Origin: CAJXMH01 sp040220135
GTDB taxonomy: Bacteria > Bacteroidota > Bacteroidia > Flavobacteriales_E > Vicingaceae
Assembly: GCA_040220135.1 (NCBI GenBank)
Contig: JAVJTT010000024.1
Coordinates: 124,001-188,000 of the forward strand
Length of the DNA: 64,000 nt
Direction: 5' to 3'
Shown here: piece by piece, positions 52,333 to 61,656 of the stretch
Layout: the number at the start of each line of letters is the position of its first letter
How positions within the stretch are numbered: position 1 is the first letter of the stretch
Notes under the pieces: generated by a model
Seen by the model: only the letters and a program-made list of their open reading frames with translations
Told to the model about the DNA's origin: nothing
The model's database searches: none
Made by a program: the position numbers and the translations under genes

Positions 52333-52905
52333 ATGTCGGATTCAGAATTTAAAACCAAACTAGAAACAGCTCGTCAACACCAAAAAGCTTTAAATCAGAT
52401 TTATAAAGCTACGGTGGGTTTGGTTAATGATTTAAAAAACCGCTCTAAAAAATACATGGTTCAGGTAGCAGACATCGACCAAGGTTTTTCAAATAGTCCG
52501 GAAAAAGACCAAGAACAAATTGAAAAGAATGTCAATCAGCTTACAGATAACATTAAAGTCTTCAATGCCGAAATAGGGGAAAGGGGAAACCACTTTTCAA
52601 CGGAGTTGAGTGACTATATTGAATACATCGATCAAGCTTTAGCGCTTTATAAAGGGGAAAAAGGGGAGCTTAGTGACTTACTGAGAATTAGAAGGGAACT
52701 GTTATTCTTAGAGGCCCTACTGCGAAAGTTTAAAAGTAAGATCAGCAGTTTGCAATTGATGAACAATGCGCTTTTTGCTTTCTCTCAAGAAATGAGAGGA
52801 GTAAAAGAAGCTTACCGCAGTAACCTAATAAATGTGAGTACATTGATTACCCAAGCCATGGAAGACTGCCAAGAACGAATTGAACGCATTGAGGACATAG
52901 AGTAA
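52333..52905 (+). CDS. Coiled-coil protein, unknown function
   Basis: A 190-residue soluble, nearly all-helical protein, with strong heptad-like charge patterns throughout (for example KDQEQIEKNVNQLTDNIK and LRIRRELLFLEALLRKF). No signal peptide or family recognised. The 3' side has a two-way terminator shared with the convergent cyclophilin gene. Confidence 0.75.
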   Translation: MSDSEFKTKLETARQHQKALNQIYKATVGLVNDLKNRSKKYMVQVADIDQGFSNSPEKDQEQIEKNVNQLTDNIKVFNAEIGERGNHFSTELSDYIEYIDQALALYKGEKGELSDLLRIRRELLFLEALLRKFKSKISSLQLMNNALFAFSQEMRGVKEAYRSNLINVSTLITQAMEDCQERIERIEDIE

Positions 52906-52932
52906 GCTTAAGCTCTAGCAGCAATAAATAAA

Positions 52933-52954
52933 AAAAGCGCCAATTGGCGCTTTT
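52933..52954. terminator. Two-way intrinsic terminator
   Basis: A perfect 22-base palindrome with core GCGCCAATTGGCGC, flanked by A and T runs, between the convergent coiled-coil and cyclophilin genes. It can stop both transcripts. Confidence 0.9.
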
Positions 52955-52975
52955 AATTTTTCTGTTTTTAATGTC

Positions 52976-53575
52976 CTATCGCATTTCTGCGAAAGTTTTG
53001 GCTGCATCAAATTTCTTGGCTGCTTTGCCATTTCTGATAATTTCAATGTTCTTGATCTTGTCTCCTTTTTCAATTAAGTCAACGGTACCTTGACCTTCAA
53101 CTACATAACCAAAAACAGAGTGCTTACCATCTAGCCAAGAAGTTGGCTTGTGAGTGATAAAGAATTGAGAACCATTGGTGTTGGCCCCTGAATTAGCCAT
53201 AGATAAAGTTCCTGCGCGATCATGCTTTAAGCTTCCATCAAATTCATCTTTAAAGTTATAACCCGGTCCACCTCTGCCGGTTCCGCTTGGGTCTCCTCCT
53301 TGAATCATAAAATCATTGATTACTCTATGAAAAACGATTCCATCATAAAAGGGTTCGCCTTCAGCCTTAGCTGAGTTTTCAATTTTTCCTTCTGCTAAAC
53401 CAACAAAGTTGGCTACCGTTAAAGGGGTCTTTTCAAATTCCAGCTTAACCACAATACTACCTTTCGTCGTATTGATCTTGGCAAAAAGACCTTCGCCATA
53501 TTTGTCTTGAGAGTTGCAAGAAATACTGATGCTAGTCACTAACAGCAAAGTAAAGATGGAGCTTAATAATTTCAT
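52976..53575 (-). CDS. Cyclophilin-type peptidyl-prolyl isomerase
   Basis: A 199-residue secreted cyclophilin. It starts with a signal peptide, with a possible lipoprotein Cys in SISISCNSQ, and has the core motifs FHRVINDFMIQGGDP, GTGRGGPGYNF, LSMANSGANTNGSQFFIT and LDGKHSVFGYV (about 80-165). The active-site Arg in FHRV and the FMIQGG motif are complete. It should aid folding of periplasmic or outer-membrane proteins. Confidence 0.95.
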   Translation of the reverse strand: MKLLSSIFTLLLVTSISISCNSQDKYGEGLFAKINTTKGSIVVKLEFEKTPLTVANFVGLAEGKIENSAKAEGEPFYDGIVFHRVINDFMIQGGDPSGTGRGGPGYNFKDEFDGSLKHDRAGTLSMANSGANTNGSQFFITHKPTSWLDGKHSVFGYVVEGQGTVDLIEKGDKIKNIEIIRNGKAAKKFDAAKTFAEMR

Positions 53576-53600
53576 TTTTTATAGTTTAAAGATTAGTTCT

Positions 53601-53608
53601 CAAATTTA
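53601..53608 (-). promoter_or_regulatory. -7 promoter element for the cyclophilin
   Basis: CAAATTTA on the plus strand is TAAATTTG on the minus strand, 25 bases before the start. Confidence 0.5.
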
Positions 53609-53637
53609 TTGCCAAAATACGGTTAAGGCAATAATGA

Positions 53638-54417
53638 TTAACAGATTTTGGTGATTAAACGCAAACGGTGGGTGTAATCACGCTTTTCTTGATTGTAAAT
53701 TCCCTGATGGTCAAGACGGTCAATGCGAACCATCCCAGAAGCATGAATAATACGATGGTTCTCTAGTATGATGCCAACATGCGTAATCATACCTTCTTCA
53801 TTGTCAAAAAAAGCCAGGTCGCCTTCTTCGGCCTCTTCAATAAAGGAAAGTTTTTGACCTATTTCAGCTTGTTGAGAAGCGTCACGCGGAAGAAAGATTC
53901 CATTGAGTTTATAAACCAATTGTACAAAGCCCGAACAATCTATCCCAAAGGGAGAACGGCCGCCCCATTGGTAAGGAGCATTCAGAAGCATTAAAGCATG
54001 CTCAGCTAACTTTTCTTTGGGGTGTTTTTGGGCGGTGTCAAGAACACTGCCTTCATAATTCCACACATCTGTCAGAAGATGAATTTTCTGATCTTTCAGC
54101 TCCGGTAAATTGCTGCCGAGCAAAACCGACATCATTTCGCCACTTTGTTCATGGCTAAGGAGTTGTGCAAAATCGTTGACCAGAACAGGTTTATTCTGCT
54201 GGAAGGATTCAAATTGTTGTTGACTGATAAACAAAAACTGGTTTTCGTCCATCCAGCATTCGTATTTATCATGAGCCGTTTTAACCCGATACCAAGAGCG
54301 TTTTTTTTCGTAAACCTTAATGGTTTCGCCGAAAAGCAATTGCGTAACTTGTTCGCTACTGTCGGATGGTTCCGCCCGGCAGGGCACCACACTTAAATGA
54401 CCAATTCCGTATTTCAT
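53638..54417 (-). CDS. NlpC/P60 (C40) peptidoglycan hydrolase
   Basis: A 259-residue protein with one or two SH3-like domains (1-130) and a C-terminal NlpC/P60 domain with Cys161 in GGRSPFGIDCSGFVQ, His213 in THVGIIL and His225 in RIIHASG. It cuts peptide stems of peptidoglycan such as D-Glu-mDAP bonds. No signal peptide is visible, so its site of action is uncertain; similar YkfC-like proteins act on recycled muropeptides in the cytoplasm. Confidence 0.93.
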   Translation of the reverse strand: MKYGIGHLSVVPCRAEPSDSSEQVTQLLFGETIKVYEKKRSWYRVKTAHDKYECWMDENQFLFISQQQFESFQQNKPVLVNDFAQLLSHEQSGEMMSVLLGSNLPELKDQKIHLLTDVWNYEGSVLDTAQKHPKEKLAEHALMLLNAPYQWGGRSPFGIDCSGFVQLVYKLNGIFLPRDASQQAEIGQKLSFIEEAEEGDLAFFDNEEGMITHVGIILENHRIIHASGMVRIDRLDHQGIYNQEKRDYTHRLRLITKIC

Positions 54418-54442
54418 CAGTATGTTTTACTGAAGAACAGCC

Positions 54443-55621
54443 TTAAACATTTTCGATAATAAAAGCAGAAGCACCGCCGCCGCCATTACATATGCCGGCA
54501 CCACCGTATTTTCCGTTGTTTTGCTTTAATACATTGATCAATGTTACTAAAATACGTGAACCGGAGTTACCTAATGGGTGACCCAATGAAACCGCACCTC
54601 CGTTAACATTTACCTTTGCCGGATCTAGCTTCATTTCTCTAGTGTTGGCAATTCCAACTACCGAAAAGGCTTCGTTTAACTCAACTGCATCTAAGTCTTC
54701 CATTTTTAAGCCTGCTTTTTCAATGGCTCTCGGTAGCGCTTTAGATGGAGCGGTAGTAAACCATTCCGGTGCTTGTGCAGCATCAGCAAAAGCTACCACT
54801 TTAGCTAATGGTTTTAAACCAAGGCTTTCCATTTTTTCTTTACTCATTAACACAAGGGCAGAGGCCCCATCGTTAATGGTTGAAGCGTTAGCCGCTGTGA
54901 CAGAACCCTCTTTGTCAAAAACAGGACGAAGCTGGGGAACTTTTTCAAATTTTACATTCTTGTATTCCTCATCGTGATCAAAAACAATAGGGTCGCCTTT
55001 GCGCTGTGGCACTTCAACTGGCACAATTTCATCATTGAACTTTCCTTCTTCCCATGCTTTAGCAGAACGCTTATAAGATTCGATTGCAAATTCATCTTGC
55101 TCTTCGCGACTTATGTTGCACTCTTTAGCGCATAGCTCCGCTGCATTTCCCATCGGATAGTTATGGTAAACATCAGTCAAACCATCTTTGGTTAAACCGT
55201 CAATCAGTTGACCATTTCCATACCGGTATCCAGTTCTCGCTTTATCTAAATAATAAGGTGACTGTGACATATTCTCCATGCCGCCGGTTACCACAACATC
55301 TGCATCGCCAAGCATTACCGCCTGTGCACCCAACATGGTAGCCTTCATTCCTGAAGCACAAACTTTGTTTATGGTGGTGCAGGGAACGTTAGGATCTAAA
55401 CCGGCAAAAATAGCTGCTTGTCTGGCTGGAGCCTGACCCAAATTGGCCTGAATCACATTGCCCATGAATACCTCTTGAACCTCTTTTTTATCTAAACTAA
55501 TCTTGTCTAAGGCACCTTTAATAGCCGTTGCTCCAAGCTTTGGAGCTGAAATGCTCGATAATGTGCCATTGAAACTTCCCATTGGGGTTCTTACTGCGGA
55601 AACAATGTATACTTCTTTCAT
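54443..55621 (-). CDS. Acetyl-CoA C-acetyltransferase (thiolase)
   Basis: A 392-residue thiolase with the active Cys88 in NKVCASGMK, the HPLGNSGSRI motif (about 347-356) and the C-terminal GICNGGGGASA. It joins two acetyl-CoA to acetoacetyl-CoA or cleaves 3-ketoacyl-CoA. Start and length are normal. A TAnnTTTG element lies 26 bases upstream. Confidence 0.95.
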   Translation of the reverse strand: MKEVYIVSAVRTPMGSFNGTLSSISAPKLGATAIKGALDKISLDKKEVQEVFMGNVIQANLGQAPARQAAIFAGLDPNVPCTTINKVCASGMKATMLGAQAVMLGDADVVVTGGMENMSQSPYYLDKARTGYRYGNGQLIDGLTKDGLTDVYHNYPMGNAAELCAKECNISREEQDEFAIESYKRSAKAWEEGKFNDEIVPVEVPQRKGDPIVFDHDEEYKNVKFEKVPQLRPVFDKEGSVTAANASTINDGASALVLMSKEKMESLGLKPLAKVVAFADAAQAPEWFTTAPSKALPRAIEKAGLKMEDLDAVELNEAFSVVGIANTREMKLDPAKVNVNGGAVSLGHPLGNSGSRILVTLINVLKQNNGKYGGAGICNGGGGASAFIIENV

Positions 55622-55647
55622 GAGTAGGTTTTATCTGATTTAGTTGG

Positions 55648-55655
55648 CAAAAGTA
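55648..55655 (-). promoter_or_regulatory. -7 promoter element for the thiolase
   Basis: CAAAAGTA on the plus strand is TACTTTTG on the minus strand, 26 bases before the start codon. Confidence 0.55.
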
Positions 55656-55753
55656 AGCAAAAGCAGATGGAAAAATAAGCCTTAAAAGAGGTCGCAAAGT
55701 CGCTTTGTGTTTACGTTTAATGTCTTACTTTCGTGTATTGCATTGCAAACAGC

Positions 55754-57823
55754 ATGAATCAAGTTATTGCCTTTCTTAGAGACCGTCATTCTTTAATCTT
55801 CAAAGTTTTTCTCTTTGTGGTGGCGGTTTCTGCCATTGTTTTTATCTTTCCCCGAGAAGGAAAATTCAAGTACGAATTTCAAAAGGGAAAACCTTGGCCG
55901 CATGAAGATTTGATAGCGCCTTTTAATTACCCCATTTACAAATCGCAAGCCGAATTAGAGGCAGAAAGGGAGCGAATTGAGGCGAAAGAGAAACCTTATT
56001 TTTTTCGAAATCAGGCTGTAGAAGAAAAAGCCATAAGTCAATATCAAAATCGATTTGAAGAAAAATGGGGGGCCTTCCGTCCAAGCTATAATGGAAATGC
56101 AAATAAAGAGAGTCTCAAACAGTTTGGGCATCAATTAATCGAAGACCTATACGAGAAAGGCATTATTGAACTCCACGAAAGCATAGAGGGGAAGCCTGAA
56201 AAATTTGAAGTGCAAGTGCTGAAAGACAATGTGGCCGTTTTGCGTCTTCTGGGAAATATGCACAACATTCAATCGGCTTATGCTGCTTTAAAAGATAGTT
56301 TGAACCGTTTAGAAGGCCCGGTTCAAGTTTTCATGTTAAATACCATGGAAGATTGTTTGCGCAGAAACATTAGCTACGACAAGGAAACTAATGAGTTGAT
56401 GCACAAGCAAGCATTAAGTCAGATTTCACCGACCCAAGGCATGGTGCAAAAAGGAGAAAGAGTAATCGCTAAAGGTGAGTTGATTAATGATGCCAAGTTT
56501 CAATTAGTTGAATCCTTAAAGAAAGAGTACGAAGCACAGCTGGGAGACGATTCTCAGCTTTCGCTCATTTTGGTGGGACAAGTAGTTCTGGTAGCCATGC
56601 TGATCTTGTCGCTTGCCTTGTTTTTAATTTCTTACCGACCGGTGATCATTCGCAGCGACTTGAAGATCGTTTTTCTCTTGCTCTTGATCGTGCTTTTTGT
56701 TTTTGGCTCAAAAATGGCCATCAATATCGAGAACATTAACCTTTATTTGGTGCCCTTTTGTATGCTTCCGCTTTTAATCCGAACCTTTTTTGATCTTCGG
56801 GTTGCACTTTTTACTCATTTGGTTACCATCTTAATTGTAGGTTTTATAGCTCCAAACCCCTATGAGTTTATCATTATTCAAATGATGGCCGGTATGCTTA
56901 CTTTGTTTAGCATACTCAACTTGAGAAATCGATCGCATTTGTTTTTGTCTTCTTTGGTCATTTTTGGCGTCTATAGTTTAGTTTATTTAAGTATTGGCCT
57001 AATTCAAGAGGGTTCTTTTGCCGATACCAACTGGCGCTTTTTAGGGTGGTTCTTTGGTTCAGCTATGTTAAGCTTGTTTACCTATCCTTTAGTTTACATT
57101 TTTGAGAAAGTCTTCGGCTTTGTATCCGATGTAACACTTTTAGAATTGGCGGATACCAACAGCAAACTATTGAGAAAGCTGAATATGAAAGCTCCTGGCA
57201 CTTTTCAGCACTCCTTGCAAGTTTCGAATTTGGCAGAAGAGGCGATTCGCTACATCGGTGGAAATGCCTTGTTGATGCGCACCGGTGCACTTTACCATGA
57301 CATTGGTAAAATGAACATGCCGAATTATTTTATTGAAAATCAAAATTCGGACTACAACCCTCACGAAGAGTTAGATCCGGAAGAAAGTGCTGCTATTATT
57401 ATTGAACATGTGATTCGAGGCGTAGAAATGGCCCGGAGGTACAAATTACCTGATATTGTAATTGACTTCATTCGAACTCACCATGGAACGAGCCGCACTC
57501 AATACTTTTTTCACTTGTACAAAGAACAAAATCCGGAAGAAGAAATAGATGAAAGTAAATTTCGATATCCCGGTCCCATTCCATACTCTAAAGAAACAGC
57601 AGTATTGATGATGGCCGATTCGGTTGAAGCGGCTTCCCGTAGTTTGACCAAATACGACGGGCAAACCATTGAAAAGCTAGTGGATGGTATTATTGATCTT
57701 CAAATCAAAGAAGGGCAATTCGAAAATGCGAGCATTACTTTCAAAGATATCAACGAGATCAAGAAAATTTTTAAGAAAAAATTGATGAGTATTTACCACG
57801 TGCGAGTGGAGTACCCGGAATAA
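55754..57823 (+). CDS. 7TM-HD phosphohydrolase (PgpH-like)
   Basis: A 689-residue membrane protein: an N-terminal helix, an extracytoplasmic 7TMR-HDED region (about 50-260), seven helices (about 270-450) and a cytoplasmic HD domain with QHSLQVSNLAEEA, LYHDIGKMNMP (near 512-522) and HHGTSRTQYFF. PgpH relatives cleave the second messenger c-di-AMP; this is the closest known role, not shown here. The ATG at 55754 is used rather than a GTG at 55733, which lies on a near match to TAnnTTTG (TACTTTCG, 55726-55733). Confidence 0.92.
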   Translation: MNQVIAFLRDRHSLIFKVFLFVVAVSAIVFIFPREGKFKYEFQKGKPWPHEDLIAPFNYPIYKSQAELEAERERIEAKEKPYFFRNQAVEEKAISQYQNRFEEKWGAFRPSYNGNANKESLKQFGHQLIEDLYEKGIIELHESIEGKPEKFEVQVLKDNVAVLRLLGNMHNIQSAYAALKDSLNRLEGPVQVFMLNTMEDCLRRNISYDKETNELMHKQALSQISPTQGMVQKGERVIAKGELINDAKFQLVESLKKEYEAQLGDDSQLSLILVGQVVLVAMLILSLALFLISYRPVIIRSDLKIVFLLLLIVLFVFGSKMAINIENINLYLVPFCMLPLLIRTFFDLRVALFTHLVTILIVGFIAPNPYEFIIIQMMAGMLTLFSILNLRNRSHLFLSSLVIFGVYSLVYLSIGLIQEGSFADTNWRFLGWFFGSAMLSLFTYPLVYIFEKVFGFVSDVTLLELADTNSKLLRKLNMKAPGTFQHSLQVSNLAEEAIRYIGGNALLMRTGALYHDIGKMNMPNYFIENQNSDYNPHEELDPEESAAIIIEHVIRGVEMARRYKLPDIVIDFIRTHHGTSRTQYFFHLYKEQNPEEEIDESKFRYPGPIPYSKETAVLMMADSVEAASRSLTKYDGQTIEKLVDGIIDLQIKEGQFENASITFKDINEIKKIFKKKLMSIYHVRVEYPE

Positions 57824-57901
57824 GAATATTGCTTTAAATAGTAGCCACCTGACTCAAAGTAGCCTTTTAGCTTTCATTGATTTCGTCGCTTTAGACTTTC
57901 A

Positions 57902-58807
57902 TCATCCTTCGCTTAAGATCTTTACTTTTTTGCCCCATTGGTTTAAGGTTTTCTGCTGTGATTGAAAATTATTGAGATAAGGACCACACACTATTTTTAG
58001 CTCTGTAAGGCCTGTCTGCTCGTTTTCCAATAGCATAAACTTTTCGGTATAGTTTAAGGAATCGTAATTGTTGTGAATGTAGAAATTGCCAAACAATACA
58101 TCAGCAAATTTCGTGGTAGGAATACCCGCGGCCTCATAATAAAAGTTGACATTGGTTTTTTCTCTCCAATTGGCAGTTGTTACTTTTTCTAAACCCAAGG
58201 TTTTCGCTAGTTCAAGCTTATAATCCGATTTTGTTAAGACCTCCCAGACCTTTACTGCCTTGGCATTTATAAAAACTGATTTTGTAATGAATTGACTATT
58301 TTCAGGAATATGCTCTTCAATTTTAAAGTCAAATGAAAGCTCCATTAAGTTGGCACTGCCATTGCCACCGTTTAAGTAGCGAAATCCTACAATTGAATCT
58401 CTTCCTACCCTGAATGCTTGAATGACAATTACCGGCTCTCGTCTTTGTGAGTTCCAATCGTTATAAAGGGCCAAAGCAGGAAGTTTCATTTCTAAACTTT
58501 CAGCATTGGGGTATTTTTCAGGGTCTACATAAATCAAAGAGGCTTCCGTCTTTGTTTCTTCTAGAGTTGGCATTCTTCCGCTGATTACCGGAACTTTTTT
58601 CCACTTAGTTGGCTCAACCGGAGGGAAGCCATTCAAATTATCCGGACAGTACCAACCACCAAAATTGTGCGATATACTTTTACTTTTCGATATTTCTTTT
58701 GAAGTGATGGGGGAAGCATTTTGAGGCTCATTGTCTGCATTTTGCGAACAGGCCATTAAATTGAAAAGACTAAAACTTAGCAATAGGTTCAAACTTTTTA
58801 CTCTCAT
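57902..58807 (-). CDS. Lipoprotein with SRPBCC-like part, unknown function
   Basis: A 301-residue lipoprotein (signal peptide with lipobox LMAC, Cys20). The first part is disordered; the region FITKSVFINAKAVKVWEVLT (about 162-181) recalls SRPBCC/START-like domains that bind hydrophobic ligands. I recognise no further family. It sits divergently from the ToxR-like regulator across about 155 bases, so it could be that regulator's target. Confidence 0.7.
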   Translation of the reverse strand: MRVKSLNLLLSFSLFNLMACSQNADNEPQNASPITSKEISKSKSISHNFGGWYCPDNLNGFPPVEPTKWKKVPVISGRMPTLEETKTEASLIYVDPEKYPNAESLEMKLPALALYNDWNSQRREPVIVIQAFRVGRDSIVGFRYLNGGNGSANLMELSFDFKIEEHIPENSQFITKSVFINAKAVKVWEVLTKSDYKLELAKTLGLEKVTTANWREKTNVNFYYEAAGIPTTKFADVLFGNFYIHNNYDSLNYTEKFMLLENEQTGLTELKIVCGPYLNNFQSQQKTLNQWGKKVKILSEG

Positions 58808-58936
58808 GATCGATAGATTTATAAATTCCTGATAAAAGTAGATGGAGAGCTAGAGAAGTAGGTTTAGAGAAGTGTAAAATAGTGTAAAAGCTGTGTAATT
58901 TACTGTATAGAGCCTTTACGGGAACTATTATTCAAA

Positions 58937-58944
58937 TACCTTTG
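58937..58944 (+). promoter_or_regulatory. -7 promoter element for the ToxR-like regulator
   Basis: TACCTTTG fits TAnnTTTG and ends 18 bases before a TTG at 58963. A TTG at 58942 would lie within the element, so the later TTG is the better start. Confidence 0.6.
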
Positions 58945-58962
58945 TGTAATCATAATAGCCTA

Positions 58963-59802
58963 TTGAAATCTTTTTTTACCATTTTCTTATTTCTCTTCAG
59001 TCTTTTTATTTGTAGAGCTGATACAAACGAAAAACAAACCCAACTGCTATTGCGCAGCATGGGCCATCAGTTTTTATGGGAGATAGGAGATAGTATATCT
59101 TTGGTTTTACCGGTTCAAAAAGAAGCAGAGCGTTATAAACTGCAGTTTGAAAATGAGTTTGCTTTCGTCCCCGATCAACTTTCGGCAGTGGTGCATCAGC
59201 TTTTAAGAGAGAAGGGTATAAGTCAGCGCTATATTGTAGAAGTAGAAAGCTGCGATTCCGCAATAATAGTGCATAGCTTCGAAGCCCATCGTTTGAAAGA
59301 CAAAAACGCTATCGCCTGCAAAGGAAGGGCTTTGCCTGAAAGTTGTTATAACTTTTACTTTACCGTTTTGCCAACGGAAGAGTCGCCCTTAAAAACGAAG
59401 AAGGAGGAAGAAGCAAAAGTCAGTTATCTCTTTTTTATCTTGCCTCTTGTTTTACTGATTAGCTTACTTATTTATTATCTCAGACAAAGAAATAAGCTGA
59501 GTGAAAACGCCATAAACATTGGGCAATTTGAATTTGATCAAAAGCGATTGCTGTTGAAGTTGAAAACACAATCAATCGAACTATCGGCAAAAGAAGCTGA
59601 TCTGCTGATGTTGCTTCATCAACATGAAAGCCAAACACTAGAGCGTGCTTTTATTTTGAATCAAATATGGGGTGATGAAGGCGATTATGTGGGACGAACC
59701 TTGGATGTATTCATTTCAAAATTGCGAAAGAAAATGGCAGCGGATCCCAAGCTCAAAATTATAAATATTAGGGGAGTAGGATATCGTTTTGTGGTCGCTT
59801 AA
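58963..59802 (+). CDS. ToxR-like membrane-bound winged-helix regulator
   Basis: A 279-residue protein with unusual order: signal peptide (ends near CRADT), periplasmic part (about 25-150), one transmembrane helix (about 157-174, FFILPLVLLISLLIYYL), then a cytoplasmic C-terminal OmpR/PhoB-type DNA-binding domain (about 180-279; ELSAKEADLLMLLHQHES, ILNQIWGDEGDYVGRTLDVF, IRGVGYRFV). It thus couples an outside signal to DNA directly without a phospho-receiver. The start is a TTG at 58963, chosen from promoter position. Its stop overlaps the convergent gene by four bases. Confidence 0.85.
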   Translation: MKSFFTIFLFLFSLFICRADTNEKQTQLLLRSMGHQFLWEIGDSISLVLPVQKEAERYKLQFENEFAFVPDQLSAVVHQLLREKGISQRYIVEVESCDSAIIVHSFEAHRLKDKNAIACKGRALPESCYNFYFTVLPTEESPLKTKKEEEAKVSYLFFILPLVLLISLLIYYLRQRNKLSENAINIGQFEFDQKRLLLKLKTQSIELSAKEADLLMLLHQHESQTLERAFILNQIWGDEGDYVGRTLDVFISKLRKKMAADPKLKIINIRGVGYRFVVA

Positions 59803-60443
59803 TTGATGTCCTTATTGTAATTTATCTCCGTATTGCGAATTATTTTCGAAAGCCTATCATCTTCCGGGTATTTTGCTACTAATTCAATTAGAACAGATTT
59901 CGCTTTGGGGCAGAACGATTTACTTTCTGCACAAAGCAAACTAGCTGATTCGGCATACAGCAAGGCTATTTCTAAACTATTGGGGTGTTCAGCATGCAAA
60001 CGTTCAAAACTTCCCATTGCCATGAAATACTTTTTTTGATTCAAGTACTCTAAGCCACTAATGAACTTTTCTGAATTCACTCCATGGGAGTAGTGGTGGA
60101 AGTCATTTGTATTGATTAAACTCTTTGTGGTATTTGTTGGCTCACTAATTCTAAAGGAGAACAGATAGTAAAGTGGAATAGCTAGTAGAAGTGCCGTTAT
60201 AATTGCTAATCGGACGCGCTTGTAGTTTTCTTTTCGCTGATGTGCGATTACTTTTTTTCTTATCGACTTAAGCAGCTCTTCGTCAACTTTCTGACTTTTA
60301 ATTGGGTTTGTTGAGCTTTTGTAGAATTCTCGAATTTCAGGGTAAGAAAGCTCCCTTTTAAAAAAGCCTTTTCTGCCTCGAAGTAACAGTTTATTGTTCT
60401 TCAAGGTGGTAATCATGTTGGCAATGCTTCCGCCTCCTGGCAT
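59799..60443 (-). CDS. Membrane-anchored TPR-like protein, unknown
   Basis: A 214-residue protein with a basic N-terminal part (LKNNKLLLRGRKGFFKREL, about 13-31), one transmembrane helix (about 81-97, IITALLLAIPLYYLF) and a TPR-like helical part (about 127-205, with FMAMGSFERLHAEHPNS). The N-terminal pattern is typical of small Bacteroidetes membrane proteins. Role unknown. Confidence 0.75.
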   Translation of the reverse strand: MPGGGSIANMITTLKNNKLLLRGRKGFFKRELSYPEIREFYKSSTNPIKSQKVDEELLKSIRKKVIAHQRKENYKRVRLAIITALLLAIPLYYLFSFRISEPTNTTKSLINTNDFHHYSHGVNSEKFISGLEYLNQKKYFMAMGSFERLHAEHPNSLEIALLYAESASLLCAESKSFCPKAKSVLIELVAKYPEDDRLSKIIRNTEINYNKDIN

Positions 60444-60520
60444 TTAGTTCTGTTTTTCTAAATGCAAGATAACAAAGTCAAGGCCCATTTAGACTCTTTT
60501 TCGTTTGAAGGTGTTGTTTT

Positions 60521-61639
60521 CTAGGGGCTTACTAAGTTTATGCTAAAGCTGACGAATAACGGATTGGTTAGTTCATTTTCCATAATGTATTCTTGATCTC
60601 CGAAGAATCCTCTGAAAAAATCTTTACCTCCAGGTACTCTATCTACATTAAATGAATAATTGTGTCGGTAACCTGCCTTGGCCGATAACCATAAAAAACC
60701 TTTGATTTGTCGCTCGTATTTAAACCTGAACCTCAATTCACTTCTTCTTAGTTCTAAGTCTGCCAGTGGGTCCGCAAGCGCTTGACCTTGGTTCCCGATT
60801 CTGTAGGTGTTGCCTTCCAAGTCAAAACCAAAGAATAACATGCTTCTAGGGCTAAAGTTGTAGCGTACATCTCCTCTCGCCGGAAACAAAGTTTCTACAC
60901 CCCATTTTCTGTTAGTGCCTGTCCAATTGTACATTACAACAGGAATGTAATTCAATTCCCCGGCTCGGTATGTTCTAGACAAACCAACTGCCCATTGTTT
61001 GTAGTCATTAGGTTTTTTACCCCAAAGTAAAGCGTAGACTCCTCGGTTGTATCTGCCATTCTGTAATTCAGATACATCGTAGTCACCACTCATGCTAATG
61101 CCAGCCAAACCAATCAAAAATGAAGTCTCACTCAAGGGTTTGTAAACGGTTGTTCTAAAACCAAGTGTAGTTAAGCCATTCTCAGCTAAGCTAACGGCCA
61201 GTGGATTCGTCAATTTACTTTTGTCTTCAAAGTCATAATTAACTTCCCAATAGTCAAATCCCGCCTGAATGATGATGTTATTTTTAGAAATAACCGGTAT
61301 GTTGGCCCCGACTCTCATTCCATGAGTTGAGTTCACTTTGGCTTTTTCATTGGGTAATTCAGTGGGGGTTTGTGGCAATAAAGAAGTCCGCCCTAAATCC
61401 ATATCATAAGCCCCTTGCCAATCGTAGCCTATTGAGATTAATTTGTCAGGGCTCTTTCCAGATACTTTTACATTGGCAAACCGCTTGGCACTTTCGTCAG
61501 CAAATTCTAGGTTGTCGTAAATGCTGTAATCTTCCTCATCAAAGGAGAGTGTGTCTGCAGCAGTTGTATCTGTTTGTGCAATTGCTGTTTGTACAGAAAT
61601 AAATAGCACTGCAAATAGAAGGGAGTAGAGATGTTTCAT
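60521..61639 (-). CDS. Outer-membrane beta-barrel protein (DUF6268-like), unknown
   Basis: A 372-residue protein with a signal peptide (end AIAQT), a short acidic stretch and then many amphipathic strands (FRFKYERQIKGFLWLSAKAGYRH, LFFGFDLEGNTYRI) ending in FVSFSINLVSP, as in outer-membrane barrels. It resembles DUF6268-type proteins. It may belong with the DUF2147 and lipoprotein genes just upstream on the same strand. Confidence 0.75.
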   Translation of the reverse strand: MKHLYSLLFAVLFISVQTAIAQTDTTAADTLSFDEEDYSIYDNLEFADESAKRFANVKVSGKSPDKLISIGYDWQGAYDMDLGRTSLLPQTPTELPNEKAKVNSTHGMRVGANIPVISKNNIIIQAGFDYWEVNYDFEDKSKLTNPLAVSLAENGLTTLGFRTTVYKPLSETSFLIGLAGISMSGDYDVSELQNGRYNRGVYALLWGKKPNDYKQWAVGLSRTYRAGELNYIPVVMYNWTGTNRKWGVETLFPARGDVRYNFSPRSMLFFGFDLEGNTYRIGNQGQALADPLADLELRRSELRFRFKYERQIKGFLWLSAKAGYRHNYSFNVDRVPGGKDFFRGFFGDQEYIMENELTNPLFVSFSINLVSP

Positions 61640-61656
61640 AGGGTAGTGGACTTAAA

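Noticed and set aside
57824..57901. A terminator between the convergent HD-phosphohydrolase and lipoprotein genes
   Set aside because: I found no inverted repeat with a T run that is convincing in this 78-base gap.
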